Assembly (NCBI RefSeq): GCF_050948175.1
Contig: NW_027490125.1
Location: forward strand, 744,001-808,000
Reading direction: 5' to 3'
Source: Xylocopa sonorina
Lineage: Eukaryota > Arthropoda > Insecta > Hymenoptera > Apidae
DNA: 64,000 nucleotides
Shown here piece by piece: positions 53,401-64,000 of this stretch. A model generated the notes under the pieces. It made no database searches, had not been told where the DNA came from, and saw only the letters and a program-made list of their open reading frames with translations. The position numbers were made by a program, and so were the translations under genes. Numbering within the stretch: position 1 is the stretch's first letter; each line of letters begins with the position of its first letter.

Positions 53401-55060
53401 ATATAATATTCATTGCGAAGTGTCATGTATACCTCGTATTCACTTAAAATGAATGTAAATGCGACGTTTCCTTGCTAGGGAATAGCGATTGCAAATGTCT
53501 CCGTATAGTAGCAATATAGTTCTAATGCTTCTTAAAACGAGGTGTTGCATCTCATTCCTATGTTTCATGATAAGATATAACATTCATTGCGAAGAGTTAT
53601 GTATACCTCGCGTACACTTCAAATGAATGGAAATGCGACACTTCCTTGCTAGGAAATAGCGTTTGCAGATGTCTACGTATCGAAGCAATGGATTTGTAAT
53701 GCTTCTTAAAACGCGATATCCCATCTCATTTCTATATTTCATGATAAGATATAATATTCATTGTGCAGTGTTATGTATACTTCGTATTCACTTCAAGAGA
53801 ATGTAAATGCGACACTTCCTTGCTAGGAAATAGCTTTTGCAGATGTCTACGTATCGAAGCAATAGAGTTCTAATGTTCTCAAAACGCGATATCGCATCTC
53901 ATTTCTATGTAACATGATAAGATATAATATTCATTGCGAAGTGCCTCGTATGCCTCGCATACACTTGAAATGAATGTAAATGCGACACATCCTTCCTAGG
54001 AAATAGCGTTTGTAGATGTCTACGTATCGAAGCAATAGTGTTTCAATGCTTCATAAAACGAGATGTCTCATTCCATTTCTATGTTTCATGATAAGATATA
54101 ATATTCCTTGCGAAGTGTCTCGTATACCTCGCATACACTTGAAATGAATGTAAATGCTACACTTGCTTGCTAGGAAATAGCGTTGGCAGATGTCTACGCA
54201 TCGTAGCAATAGAGTTCTAATGCTTCTTAAAACGAGATGTCGCACCTCATTTGTATGTTTCATGGTAAGATATATTATTCATTGCGAAGTATCACATATA
54301 CATCGGATACACTTCAAATGAATGTAAATGCGACACTTCCTTGCTAGGAAATAGCGTTTGCAGATGTCTACGTATCGAAGCAATAGGGTTCTAGTGCTTT
54401 TCAAGACGCGATATCGTATCCTTTTCTATGTTTCATGATAAGATATAATATTCATCGCGAAGTGTCATGTATACCTCGTATTCACTTCAAAAGAATGTAA
54501 ACGCGTGACTTCCTTGCTAGGAAACAGCGTTAGCAGATGTCTACGTATCGTAGCAATAGTGTTCTAGTGCTTCTCAAAACGCGATATCGCATTCCATTTC
54601 TGTGTTTCATGTTAAGATATAATATTCATTGCGAATTGTCATGTATACCTCGCATTCACTTCAGAAGAATGTAAATGCGACACTTCCTTGCTGGGAAGTA
54701 GCGTTTGCAGATGTCTACGTATCGCAGCAATAGAGTTCTAACGCTTCTTAAAACGAGATATCGTATCACATTTCTATGTTTCATGATAAGATATAATATT
54801 CATTGCGAAGTGTCATGTATACCTCATATTCACTTCAAAAGATTAAAAATGCGACACTTCCTTGCTAGGAAGTAGCGTTTCCAGATATCTACGTATCGTA
54901 GGAATAGTGTTCTAATGCTTCTTAATGCGCGATATCGCATCTCATTTCTATGTTTCATGATAAGATATAATATTCATTGCGAAGTGTCATGTATACCTCG
55001 TATTCACTTCAAAAGAATGTAAATGCGACACTTCCTTGCTAGGAAATAGCGTTTGCAGAT

Positions 55061-55234
55061 GCTGACGTATCGTAGCAATAGAGTTCTAATGCTTCTTAAA
55101 ACGCGATATCGCATCTCATTTCTATGTTTCATGATAAGATATAATATTCATTGCGATGTGTCATGTATACCTTGTATTCACTGCAAAAGAATGTAAATGC
55201 GACACGTCCTTGCTAGGAAATAGCAATTCCAGAT
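55061..55234 (+). repeat. Representative near-consensus 174-bp monomer
   Basis: This unit is close to the majority base at most positions and exactly 174 bp long, from GCTGACG (a variant of the usual GTCTACG) to the next GACTGGG. It contains the common dyads: the 10-bp palindrome GCGATATCGC at 55103-55112, a GTATAC hexamer, and the TTCCT/AGGAA stem. Phase is arbitrary; I start monomers at the GTCTACG word because it is among the most conserved and easiest to find. Hand count of a consensus monomer gives 30 G, 33 C and 9 CpG in 174 bp. Confidence 0.85.
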
Positions 55235-55930
55235 GACTGGGTATCGAAACAATAGAGTTCTAATGCTTCTTTAAACGAGATGTCGCACCTCATTTCTATG
55301 TTTCATGATGAGATATAATATTCATTGCGAAGTGTCATGTATACCTCGCATACACTTCGAATGAATGTAAATGCGAAACTTCCTTGCTAGGAATTAGCGT
55401 TTCCAGATATATACGTATCGTAGCAATAGAGTTCTAATGCTTCTTAAAACGCGATCTCGCATTTCATTTCTATGTTTCATTGTAAGATATAATACTCATT
55501 GTGGTGTGTCATTTATACTTCGTATTCACTTCAAAAGAATGTAAATGCGACACGTCCTTGCTAGGAAATAGCGTTTCCAGATGACTGGGTATCGAAACAA
55601 TAGAGTTCTAATGCTTCTTTAAACGAGATGTCGCACATCATTTCTATGTTTCATGATGAGATATAATATCCATTGCGAAGTGTCATGTATACCTCGCATA
55701 CACTTCGAATGAATGTAAATGCGACACTTCCTTGCTAGGAATTAGCGTTTCCAGATATATACGTATCGTAGCAATAGAGTTCTAATGCTTCTTAAAACGC
55801 GATATCGCACCTCATTTCTATCTTTTACGATAAGATATAGTATTCATTGCGGAGTGTCATGTATACCTCGTATTCCTTTCAAAAGATTGTAAATGCGACA
55901 CTTCCTTGCTAGGAAGTAGCGTTTGCAGAT
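55235..55930. repeat. 348-bp (2-mer) tandem duplication
   Basis: The rare start GACTGGGTATCGAAAC occurs at 55235 and 55583, 348 bp apart. Both are followed by TTCTTTAAACGAGATGTC, GATGAGATATAATAT, CACTTCGAATG, GGAATTAGCG and ATATATACGTATCG. The second halves diverge after about 190 bp. A related monomer pair is at about 29.06-29.25 kb and 48.76-48.95 kb. Confidence 0.85.
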
Positions 55931-57664
55931 GCCTACGTATCGAAGCAATAGTGTTCTAATGCTTCTTAAATCGCCATATAGCATCTCATTTCTATGTTTC
56001 GAGGTAAGATATAATATTCATTGCGGAGTGTTGTGCTTACCTCGTATTCACTTCAAAAGATTTTAAATGCTACACTTCCTTGCTAGGAAATAGCGTCTGC
56101 AGATGTCAATGTATCGTTGCAATAGTGTTCTAATGCTTCTCAAATCGCGATATCGCATTTCATTTCTATGTTTCGTGATAAGGTATAATATTCATTGTGG
56201 TGTGTCATGTATACCTCGCATTCACTTCAAAGGAATGTAAATGCGACACTTCCTTCCTAGGAAATAGCGTTTGTAGATGTCTACGTATCGTAGCAATAGA
56301 GATCTAATGCTTCTTAAAACGCGATATCGCGTCTATGTTTCATAATAAGATATAATATTTGTTGCGAAGTGTCACTTATACCTCGCATAAACTTCAAATG
56401 AATGTAAATGCGACACTTCCTTGCTATTAAATAGCGTTTGCAGATGTCTTCGTATCGTCCCAATAGATTTCTAGTGCCCTTTTAAATCGCGATATCGCAT
56501 CTCATTTCTATGTTTCTTGACAAGATATAATATTCATTGTGGAGTGTTATGTATACCTCGTATTCACTTCAAAAGAATGTAAATGCGACACTTCCATGCT
56601 AGGAAATAGCGTTTGCAGGTGTCTACGTATCGTAGCTATAGAGTTCTTATACTTCTTAAATCGCGATATCGCATCTAATTTCTATGGTTCGTGATAAGGT
56701 ATAATATTCATCGTTTAGTGTTATGAATATCTCGCATACACTTCAAATGAATGTAAATGCGATACTTCCTTGCTAGGAACTAGCGTTTGCAGATGCCTAC
56801 GTGTCGAACTAATAGAGTTCTAATGCTCCTCAAAACGCGATATCGCATCTCATTTCCATGTTTCATGGTTAGATATAATATTAATTGCGGAGTGTCATGT
56901 GTACCTCGTATTCACTTAAAAAGTATGTAAATGCGACACATCCTTGCAAGGAAATAGCGTTTGAAGATGGTTACGTATCGAAGCAATAGAGTTCTAATGT
57001 TTCTTAAATCGCCATATCGCATCTCATTTCTGTGTTTCATGATAAGATATAATATTCATTGCGAAGTGTCATGTATACCTCGCATACACTTCAACTGAAT
57101 GTAAATGCGACACTTCTTTTCTAGAAAATAGCGTCTGCAGATGTCTACGTATCGTAGCAATAGGGTTCTAATGCTTCTTAAAATGCGATATCGATCCTCA
57201 TTCCTTGGTTTCATGATAAGATATAATATTCATTGTGGAGTGTTAAGTATACCTCGTATTCACTTCAAAAGAATGTAACTGCGACACTTCCTTGCTAGGA
57301 AATAGCGTTTGCAGTTATCTACGTATCGTCGCAATAGATTTCAAATGCTTCTTATAACGCCATAGCGCATTTCATTTCTATGTTTCATGATAAGATATAA
57401 TATTCTTTGCGAAGTGTCATGTATACCTCGCATTCACTTCAAAAGAATGTAAATGCGACACTTCCTTGCTAGGATATAGCGATGTCAGATGTCTACGTAC
57501 CGAAACAATATAGCTATAATGCTTCTTAAAACGCGATATCGCAGCTCATTTCTTTGTTTCATCATAAGATATAATATTCATTGCGGAGTGTCATGTATAC
57601 CTCGTTTTCACATTAAAAGAATGTAAATGCGACACTTCCTTGCTAAGAAGTAGCGTTTGCAGAT

Positions 57665-59404
57665 GTCTACGTATCGATGAAATAGAGTTCTAACGCTTCC
57701 TATATCGCGATATCGCATATCATTCCTATGTTGCATGATAAGATATAATATTCATTGCGAAGTGTCTTGTATACCTCGCATACGCTTCAAATGAATTTAA
57801 ATGCGACACTTCATTGCTAGGAAATAGCGTTGGCAGATGTCTACGTATCGAAGCAATAGAATTCTAATGCTTCTTAAATCGCCATATCGCATCTCATTTC
57901 TGTGTTTCATGATAAGTTATAATATTCATTGCGAAGTGTCATGTTTACCTCGTTTTCACTTCAAAAGAATGTAAATGCGACACTTCCTTGCTAAGAAGTA
58001 GCGTTTGCAGATGTCTACGTATCGTAGCATTGGAATTTTAATGCTTCTCCAAACTCGATATCGCATCTCATTTCCATGTTTCATGGTTAGACATAATATT
58101 AATTGCGAAGTGTCATGTGTACCGCGTATTCACTTAAAAAGAATGTATATGCGACACATCCTTGCTAGGAAATAGCGTTTGCAGATGTCTACTTATCGGA
58201 GCAATAGAGTTCTAATGCTTCTTATAACGCGATGTCGCAACTCATTTCTGTGTTTCATGATAAGTTATAATATTCATTGCGAAGTGTCATGTTTACCTTG
58301 TATTCAATCCAAAAGAATGTTTTTGCGACACTTCCATGCTTCGATATAGCGTTTGCAGGTCTCTACGTATCGTAGCAATAGAGTTCTTATGCTTCTTGAA
58401 TCGCGATATCGCATCTAATTTCTATGTTTCGTGATAAGGTACAATATTCATTGCGTAGTGGCACATATACCACGCATACACTTCAAATGAATGTAAATGC
58501 GACACTTCCTTGCTAGGAAATAGCGTTTACAGATGTCTACGTATCGAAGCAATAGAGTTCTAATGCTTCTTAAATCGCCATATCGCATCTCATTTCTGTG
58601 TTTCATGATAAGATATAATATTCATTGTGGAGTGTTATGTACACCTCGTATTCACTTCAAAAGATTGTAAATGCGACACTTCCTTGCTAGGAAATTGCTT
58701 TTGCAGATGTCTACGTATCGTAGCAAAGGATTTCTAATGCTTCTTAAAAGGCGAAAACGATCCTCATCTTTTGGTTTCATGATAAGATATAATATTCATT
58801 GTGGAGTGTTAAGTCTACTTCGTATTCACCTCAAAAGAATGTAAATGCGACACTTCATTGCTAGGAAATAGCGTTGGCAGATGTCTACGTATCGTGGCAT
58901 TGGAATTCTAATGCTTCACAAAACGCGATATCGCATCTCATATATATGTTTCATGATAAGATATAATATTCATTGCGAAGTGTCATGTATACCTCGTTTT
59001 CATTTCAAAAGAATGTAAATGCGACACTTCCTTGCTAGGAAGTAGCGTTTGCAGACGTCTACGTATCAATGCAATAGAGTTCTAACGCTTCTTAAATCGC
59101 GATATCGCATATCATTTCTATGTTTCATGATAAGATATAATATTCATTGCGTAGTGGCATATATACCACGCATACACTTCAAATGAATGTAAATGCGACA
59201 CTTCCTTTCTAGGAAATAGCGTTTCCAGAAGTCTACGTATCGAAGCAATAGAGTTTTAATGCTTCTTAAAACGAGTAATCGCATCTCACTTCTATGTTTC
59301 ATGATAAGATATAATATTCATTGCGAAGAGTCACTTATACCTCGCATACACTTCAAATGAATGTAAATGCGACACTACCTTGCTAGGAAATAGCGATTGC
59401 AGAT
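57665..59404. repeat. 8-mer and 4-mer spaced repeats
   Basis: The TTCTAACGCTTC plus CGCATATCATT monomer starts at 57665 and 59057, 1,392 bp (8 x 174) apart. The ATTGCGTAGTGGCA plus TATACCACGCATAC monomer recurs at 58451 and 59147, 696 bp (4 x 174) apart. The segment resembles 20.38-20.9 kb in duplicon A with about two extra monomers inserted near 57.96-58.25 kb. Copies are clearly diverged, so these are older events than the A/B duplication. Confidence 0.75.
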
Positions 59405-61841
59405 GCCTACGTTTCGAAGCAATAGAGTTCTAATGCTTCTTGGAACGGGATATCGCATCTCATTTCTATGTTTCATGATAAGATATAATATTAATTGCGA
59501 AGTGTCATGTATACCTTGTATTCACGTCAGAAGAATGTAAATGCGACACTTCCTTGCTAGGAAATAACCTTTGCAGATGTCTACGTATCGTAGCAATTGA
59601 GTTCTAATGCTTCTTAAAACGCGATATCACATCACATTTATATGTTTCATGATAAGGTATAATATTCATTGCGAAGTTTCATGTATCCCTCTTATTCACT
59701 TCAAATGAATGAAAATGCGACACTTCCATGCTAGGAAATAGCGTTTGCAGATGTCTACGTATCGCAGCAATCGTGTTATATTGCTTCTCATAACGAGATA
59801 TCGCATCTCATTTCCATGTTTCATGATAACATATAATATTCATTGCGAAGTGTTATGTATTCCTCGCATACACTTCAGATGAATGTAAATGCGACACTTC
59901 CTTGCTAGGAAGTAGCTATTGCAGATGTCTACGTATCGAAGCAATAGAGTTCCAATGCTTCTTAAAACGCGATATCACTTCACATTTATATGATTCACGA
60001 TAAGATATAATATTCACTGTGGAGTGTTATTTATACCTCGTATTCACCTCAAAAGAATGTAAATGCGACACTTCCTTGCTAGGAAATAGCGTTTGCAGAT
60101 TTCTGCGTATCGTAGCATTAGATTTCTGTTACATCCCAAAACGCGAAATCGCATCTCGTTTCTATGTTTCATGACAAGATATAATATTTATTGCGAAGTG
60201 TCACGTATACATCGCATACACTTCAAATGAATGTAAATGCGACACTTCCTTGCTAGGAAATAGCGTTCGCAGATGTCTACGTATCGAAGCAAAAGAGTTC
60301 TAATACTTCTTAAAACGAGATATCGAATCTCATTTCTATGTTTCATGATAAGATATAATATTCATTTCGAAGTTTCATGTATTCCTCGTATTCACTTCAA
60401 ATGAATGTAAATGCGACACTTCCTTGCTAGGAAATAGCGTTTGCAAATGCCTACGTATCGAAGCAATAAAATTCTAATGCATCTTATGTCGCGATGTCGC
60501 ATCTCATTTCTATGTTTCACGATAATATATAACATTCATTGTGCAATGTTATGTATACCTCGCATTCACTTCAAAAGAATATAAATGCGACACTTCCTTG
60601 CTAGGAAATAGCGACTGCAGATGTCTTCGTTTCGAAGCAATAGGGTTCTAATACTTCTTGAAACGGGATATCGCATCTCATTTCTATGTTTCATGATAAA
60701 ATATAATATTAATTGCGAAGTGTCATGTATACCTCGTATTCACTTCAAAAGAATGTAAATGTGACACTTCCTTGCTAGGATATAGCGATGTCAGATGTCT
60801 ACGTACCGAAACAATAGAGTTATAATGCTTCTTAAAACGCGATATCGCAGCTCATTTCTTTGTTTCATGATAAGATATAATATTCATTGCGAAGCTACAT
60901 GTATACCTCGCATTCACTTCAAAAGAATGTAAATGCGAAACTTCCTTGCTAGGAAATAGCGTTTGCAGATGTCTACGTATCGAAGCAAGCGTGTTATATT
61001 GCTTCTTAAAACGAGATATCGCTTCTCATTTCTATGTTTCATGAGAACATATAATATTCATTGCGAAGTATTATGTATACTTCGCATACACTTTAAATGA
61101 ATGTAAATGTGACACTTCCTTGCTAGGAAATAACGTTTGCAGATGTCTACGTATCGTAGCAATAGAGTTCTAATGCTTCTTATATCGCGAGATCGCATCT
61201 CATATCTATGTTTCACGATAAGATATAATATTCATTGCGAAGTATTATGTATACCTCGCATACACTTCAAATGAATGTAAATGCGACAGTTCCTTGCTAG
61301 GAAGTAGCGATTGCAGATGTCTACGTATCGAAGCATTAGAGTTCTAATGCTTCTTGCAACGGGATATCGCACCTCATTTCTATGTTTCATGATAAGATAT
61401 AATATTAAATGCAAAGTGTCATGTATACCTCGCATTCACTTCAAAAGAATGTAAATGCGACACTTCCTTGCTGGGAAATAGCGATTGCAAATGTCTACGT
61501 ATCGAAGTAATAGAGTTCTAATGCTTCTTGAAACGGGATATGTCATCTCATTTCTATGTTTCATGATAAGATATAATATTCATTGCGAAGTTTCATGTAT
61601 TCCTCGTCTTCACATCAAATGAATGTAAATGCGACAATTCCTTGCTAGGAAATAGAGTTTGCAAATGTCTACGTATCGAAGCAGTAAAGTTCTAATGCAT
61701 CTTATATCGGGATATCGCATCTCATTTCTATGTTTCATGATGATATATAATATTCATTGTGCAATGTTATGTATACCTCGCATTCACTTCAAAAGAATGT
61801 AAATGCGACACTTCCTTGCTAGGAAATAGCGTTTGCAGATT
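59405..61841. repeat. 7-mer HOR (1,218 bp), two diverged copies
   Basis: Several independent variants repeat at exactly 1,218 bp (7 x 174): the GTTTCGAAGC starts at 59405/60623, the CGTGTTATATTGCTTC monomer at 59753/60971, AGTTTCATGTATTCCTCG at 60371/61589, and the ATGCATCTTAT monomer at 60449/61667. TTTCTGCGTATCGTAGC at 60100 and 61840 breaks the rule (1,740 bp, 10 monomers), so the second copy has been rearranged. Confidence 0.8.
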
Positions 61842-64000
61842 TCTGCGTATCGTAGCATTAGATTTCTATTGCATCTCAAAACGAGATATCGCATCTCATT
61901 TCTATGTTTCATGACAACATATAATATTCATTGCGAAGTATTATGTATACCTCGCATACACTTCAAATGAATGTAAATGCGACACTTCCTTGCTTGGAAA
62001 TAGCGTTTGCAGATGTCTGCGTATCGAAGCAATAGAGTTCTAATGCTTCTTAAATCGTCATATCGCATCTCATTTCTATGTTTCATGATAAGATATAATA
62101 TTCATTGTGTAGTGTTATGTATACCTCGTATTCACTTCAAAAGAATGTAAATGCGACACTTCCTTCCTTGGAAATAAAGTTTGCAGATGTCTCCGTGTCG
62201 AAGCAATTGTTTTCTAATGCTTTTTAGATCGCGATATAGCACCTCATTTCTATGTTTCATGATAAGGTATAATATTCATTGTGGAGTGTTATGTATTCCT
62301 CGTATTCACTTCAAAGGAATGTAAACGCGACACTTCCTTGCTATTAAATAGCGTTTGCAGATGTCTACGTATCGTAGCAATAGAGTTCTAATGCTTCTCA
62401 AAACGCGATATCGCATATCATTTCTATGTGTCATGATAAGATATAATATTCATTGTGGAGTGTTATGTATACCTTGTATTCACTTCAAAAGAATGTAAAT
62501 GCGACACTTCCTTGCTTGGAAATAGCGTTTGATGATGTGTACGTATCGAAGCAAAGGAGATCTAATGCTTCTTATATTGTCATATCGCATCTCATTTCTA
62601 TGTTTCATGATAAGATATAATATTCATTGTGCAGTGTTATGTATACCCAGTATTCACTTCAAAAGAATGTAAATACGACACTTCCTTGCTAGGAAATAGC
62701 GTTTGCAGATGTCTACGTGTCGTAGCAATAGAGTTCTACTGATTCCTAAAACGAGATATCGCATCTCATTTCTATGTTTCATGATAAGATATAATATTCA
62801 TTGCGATGTGTCATGTATACCTTGTATTCACTTCAAAAGAATGAAAATGCGACACTTCGTTTTTAGGAAATAACGTTTCCAGATGTCTACGTATCGAAGC
62901 AGCAGAGTTCTAATGCTGCTTAAGACGCGATATCGCATCTCATTTCTGTTTCATGATAAGATATAATTTTCATTGCGAAGTGATATGTATTCCGCGTCTA
63001 CACTTCCAATGAATGTAAATGCCTCACTTCCTTCCTAGGAAACGCGTTTCCAGATGTCTACGTTTCGAAGCAAAACAGTTCTAATGCTTCTTTAAAAGCG
63101 ATATAGCATCTCAACTCTATGTTACATGATAAGACATAATATTCAATGCGAAGTGTTACGTATGTCTCGTCTACAATTCAAAAGAATGTAAATGCCACAC
63201 TTCATGGCTAGGAAATAGCGTTTCCAGATGTCTACGTATCGAAGCAATAGAGTTCTAATCCTTCTTCAAACGCGATAACGCATCTCATTTCTACGTTTCA
63301 TGGTAAGATATAATATTCATTGCGATGTGTTATGTATACCTCGTCTACGCTTCAGAAGAATGTAAATGCCACACTTCCTTGCTAGGAAATAGCGTTTGCA
63401 GATGTCGACGTATCGAAGCAATAGAGTTCTAATATTTCTTGAACCGCGATATCGCTTCGCATTTCTATGTTTCATGATAAGATATAATATTCATTGTGGG
63501 GTGTAATGTATACCTCGTATTCACCTCAAAAGAATGTAAATGCCACACTTCCTTGCTAGGAAATAGCGTTTGTAGATGTCTACGTATCGAAGAAATAGTG
63601 TTCTATGCTTCTTAAAGCGAGATATCGCATCTCATTTCTGTGTTTCATTATAAGATATATTATTCATTGGGAAGTGTAATGTATTCCTCGTCCACACTTC
63701 AAATGAATGTAAATGCGACACATCCTTGCCAGGAAATGCGTCTGTTGATGTCTACGTATCGTAGCAATAGAGTTCAAATGCTTCTTAAACCAAATATCGC
63801 ATCTCATTTCTAGGTTTCATGATAAAATATAATATTCATTGCGAAGTGTCATGTATACCTCGTACTCACTACAAAAGAAGGTGAATGCGGCACTTAATTG
63901 CTAGGAAGTAGCGTTTGCAGATGTCTACGATTAGATGCAATAGTGTTCTAGTGCCTCTTAAATCAAGATATAGCTTCTCATTTCTATGTTTCATGATAAG
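61842..64000. repeat. Right-end diverged monomers
   Basis: About twelve monomers without a clear HOR, truncated at the window edge, so the array continues to the right. Small deletions occur near 62945 (CATCTCATTTCTG joined to TTTCATG) and near 63735 (GGAAATGCGTCTG). No gene seen. Confidence 0.82.

Larger units (their letters stand above)
53401..57664. repeat. Right-flank diverged monomers with 3-mer remnant and dimer duplication
   Basis: Directly after B the monomer resembles 12.30-12.42 kb. About 53.87-54.2 kb is a further, more diverged copy of the 521-bp 3-mer (TAATGTTCTC, GTGCCTCGTATGCC, ACGAGATGTCTCATTCC). 55235 and 55583 start a 348-bp dimer repeat. Small deletions occur near 56325, where ATATCGC joins GTCTATG. 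No gene. Confidence 0.78.
1..64000. repeat. 174-bp satellite DNA array spanning the whole window
   Basis: Every part of the window is the same tandem unit. Landmarks recur at 174-bp steps, for example GTCTACG at 155 and its variant GACTACG at 329, and doublets at 9439/9613. A typical monomer runs through the words GTCTACGTATCGAAGCAATA, TTCTAATGCTTCTTAAAA, GCGATATCGCATCTCATTTC, TATGTTTCATGATAAGATAT, ATTGCGAAGTGTCATG, TATACCTCGCATACACTTC, AATGAATGTAAATGCGACAC and TTCCTTGCTAGGAAATAGCG. All monomers I read are in the same orientation, with no interruption by unique sequence, transposon or inverted segment. Neighbouring monomers differ at many sites, while HOR copies are much closer to each other. 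Monomer length near one nucleosome plus linker and nested HORs are typical of centromeric or heterochromatic satellites (established for alpha satellite and plant CEN repeats). Centromere function here is inference. I do not recognise the family or species. Confidence 0.98.

Noticed and set aside
55032..55045. Rho-independent terminator or transcription-factor site at TTCCTTGCTAGGAA
   Set aside because: A 5-bp stem without a following T-run, repeated in nearly every monomer. A satellite dyad rather than a terminator, and no matching regulatory context.
1..64000. CRISPR-like array of repeats
   Set aside because: Repeat units are contiguous with no unique spacers, and all 174 bp belong to the repeat. 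No cas genes.
1..64000. Identifying the organism from the satellite
   Set aside because: I do not recognise the monomer, and similar-length satellites exist in plants, insects, fish and others. A database search for the consensus would be needed.

Overview
The whole 64-kb window is one uninterrupted, head-to-tail array of a single satellite DNA. The basic monomer is 174 bp, about 36% G+C by hand count of the consensus, with roughly 367 copies all in the same orientation. I found no credible protein gene, RNA gene, transposable element, promoter, CRISPR array or unique single-copy sequence. The many open frames on both strands are by-products of the repeat: 174 = 3 x 58, so a frame open in one monomer stays open in the next. 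An array of this size, with nucleosome-length monomers and higher-order repeats (HORs), suggests a eukaryotic centromere, pericentromere or heterochromatin block. The species cannot be identified from the sequence. CpG is not depleted (9 per consensus monomer against about 5.7 expected), which argues mildly against a heavily CpG-methylated host.

Layout. 1-14.7 kb is diverged monomers with a 6-mer/4-mer HOR patch (about 2.1-4.5 kb), a 3.65-kb-spaced duplicated segment (about 7.3-8.0 and 10.9-11.3 kb) and several out-of-length monomers (193, 219, 198 and 129 bp). 14.7-34.2 kb (duplicon A) and 34.2-53.4 kb (duplicon B) are two tandem copies of a block of about 19 kb that look near-identical wherever compared. 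Each duplicon opens with an 11-mer HOR (1,914 bp). Each also holds a 2.6-2.8-kb segment repeated at 3.5-3.8-kb spacing (about 22.0-24.8 and 25.6-28.3 kb in A), a paired segment 2,956 bp apart, and a 3-mer (521-bp) HOR near its end. 53.4-64 kb is again diverged monomers, with a 3-mer remnant, a 348-bp dimer duplication, 8-mer/4-mer repeats (57.7-59.2 kb) and a 7-mer HOR (1,218 bp, 59.4-61.8 kb).

The main story is evolutionary: repeated in-register unequal exchange at several nested scales (1, 2, 3, 4, 6, 7, 8, 11, about 20 and about 110 monomers). A and B differ by few substitutions but by several whole-monomer gains and losses, so copy-number change appears to outpace point mutation here. The monomer is rich in short dyad symmetries and carries no intact CENP-B box that I could see.
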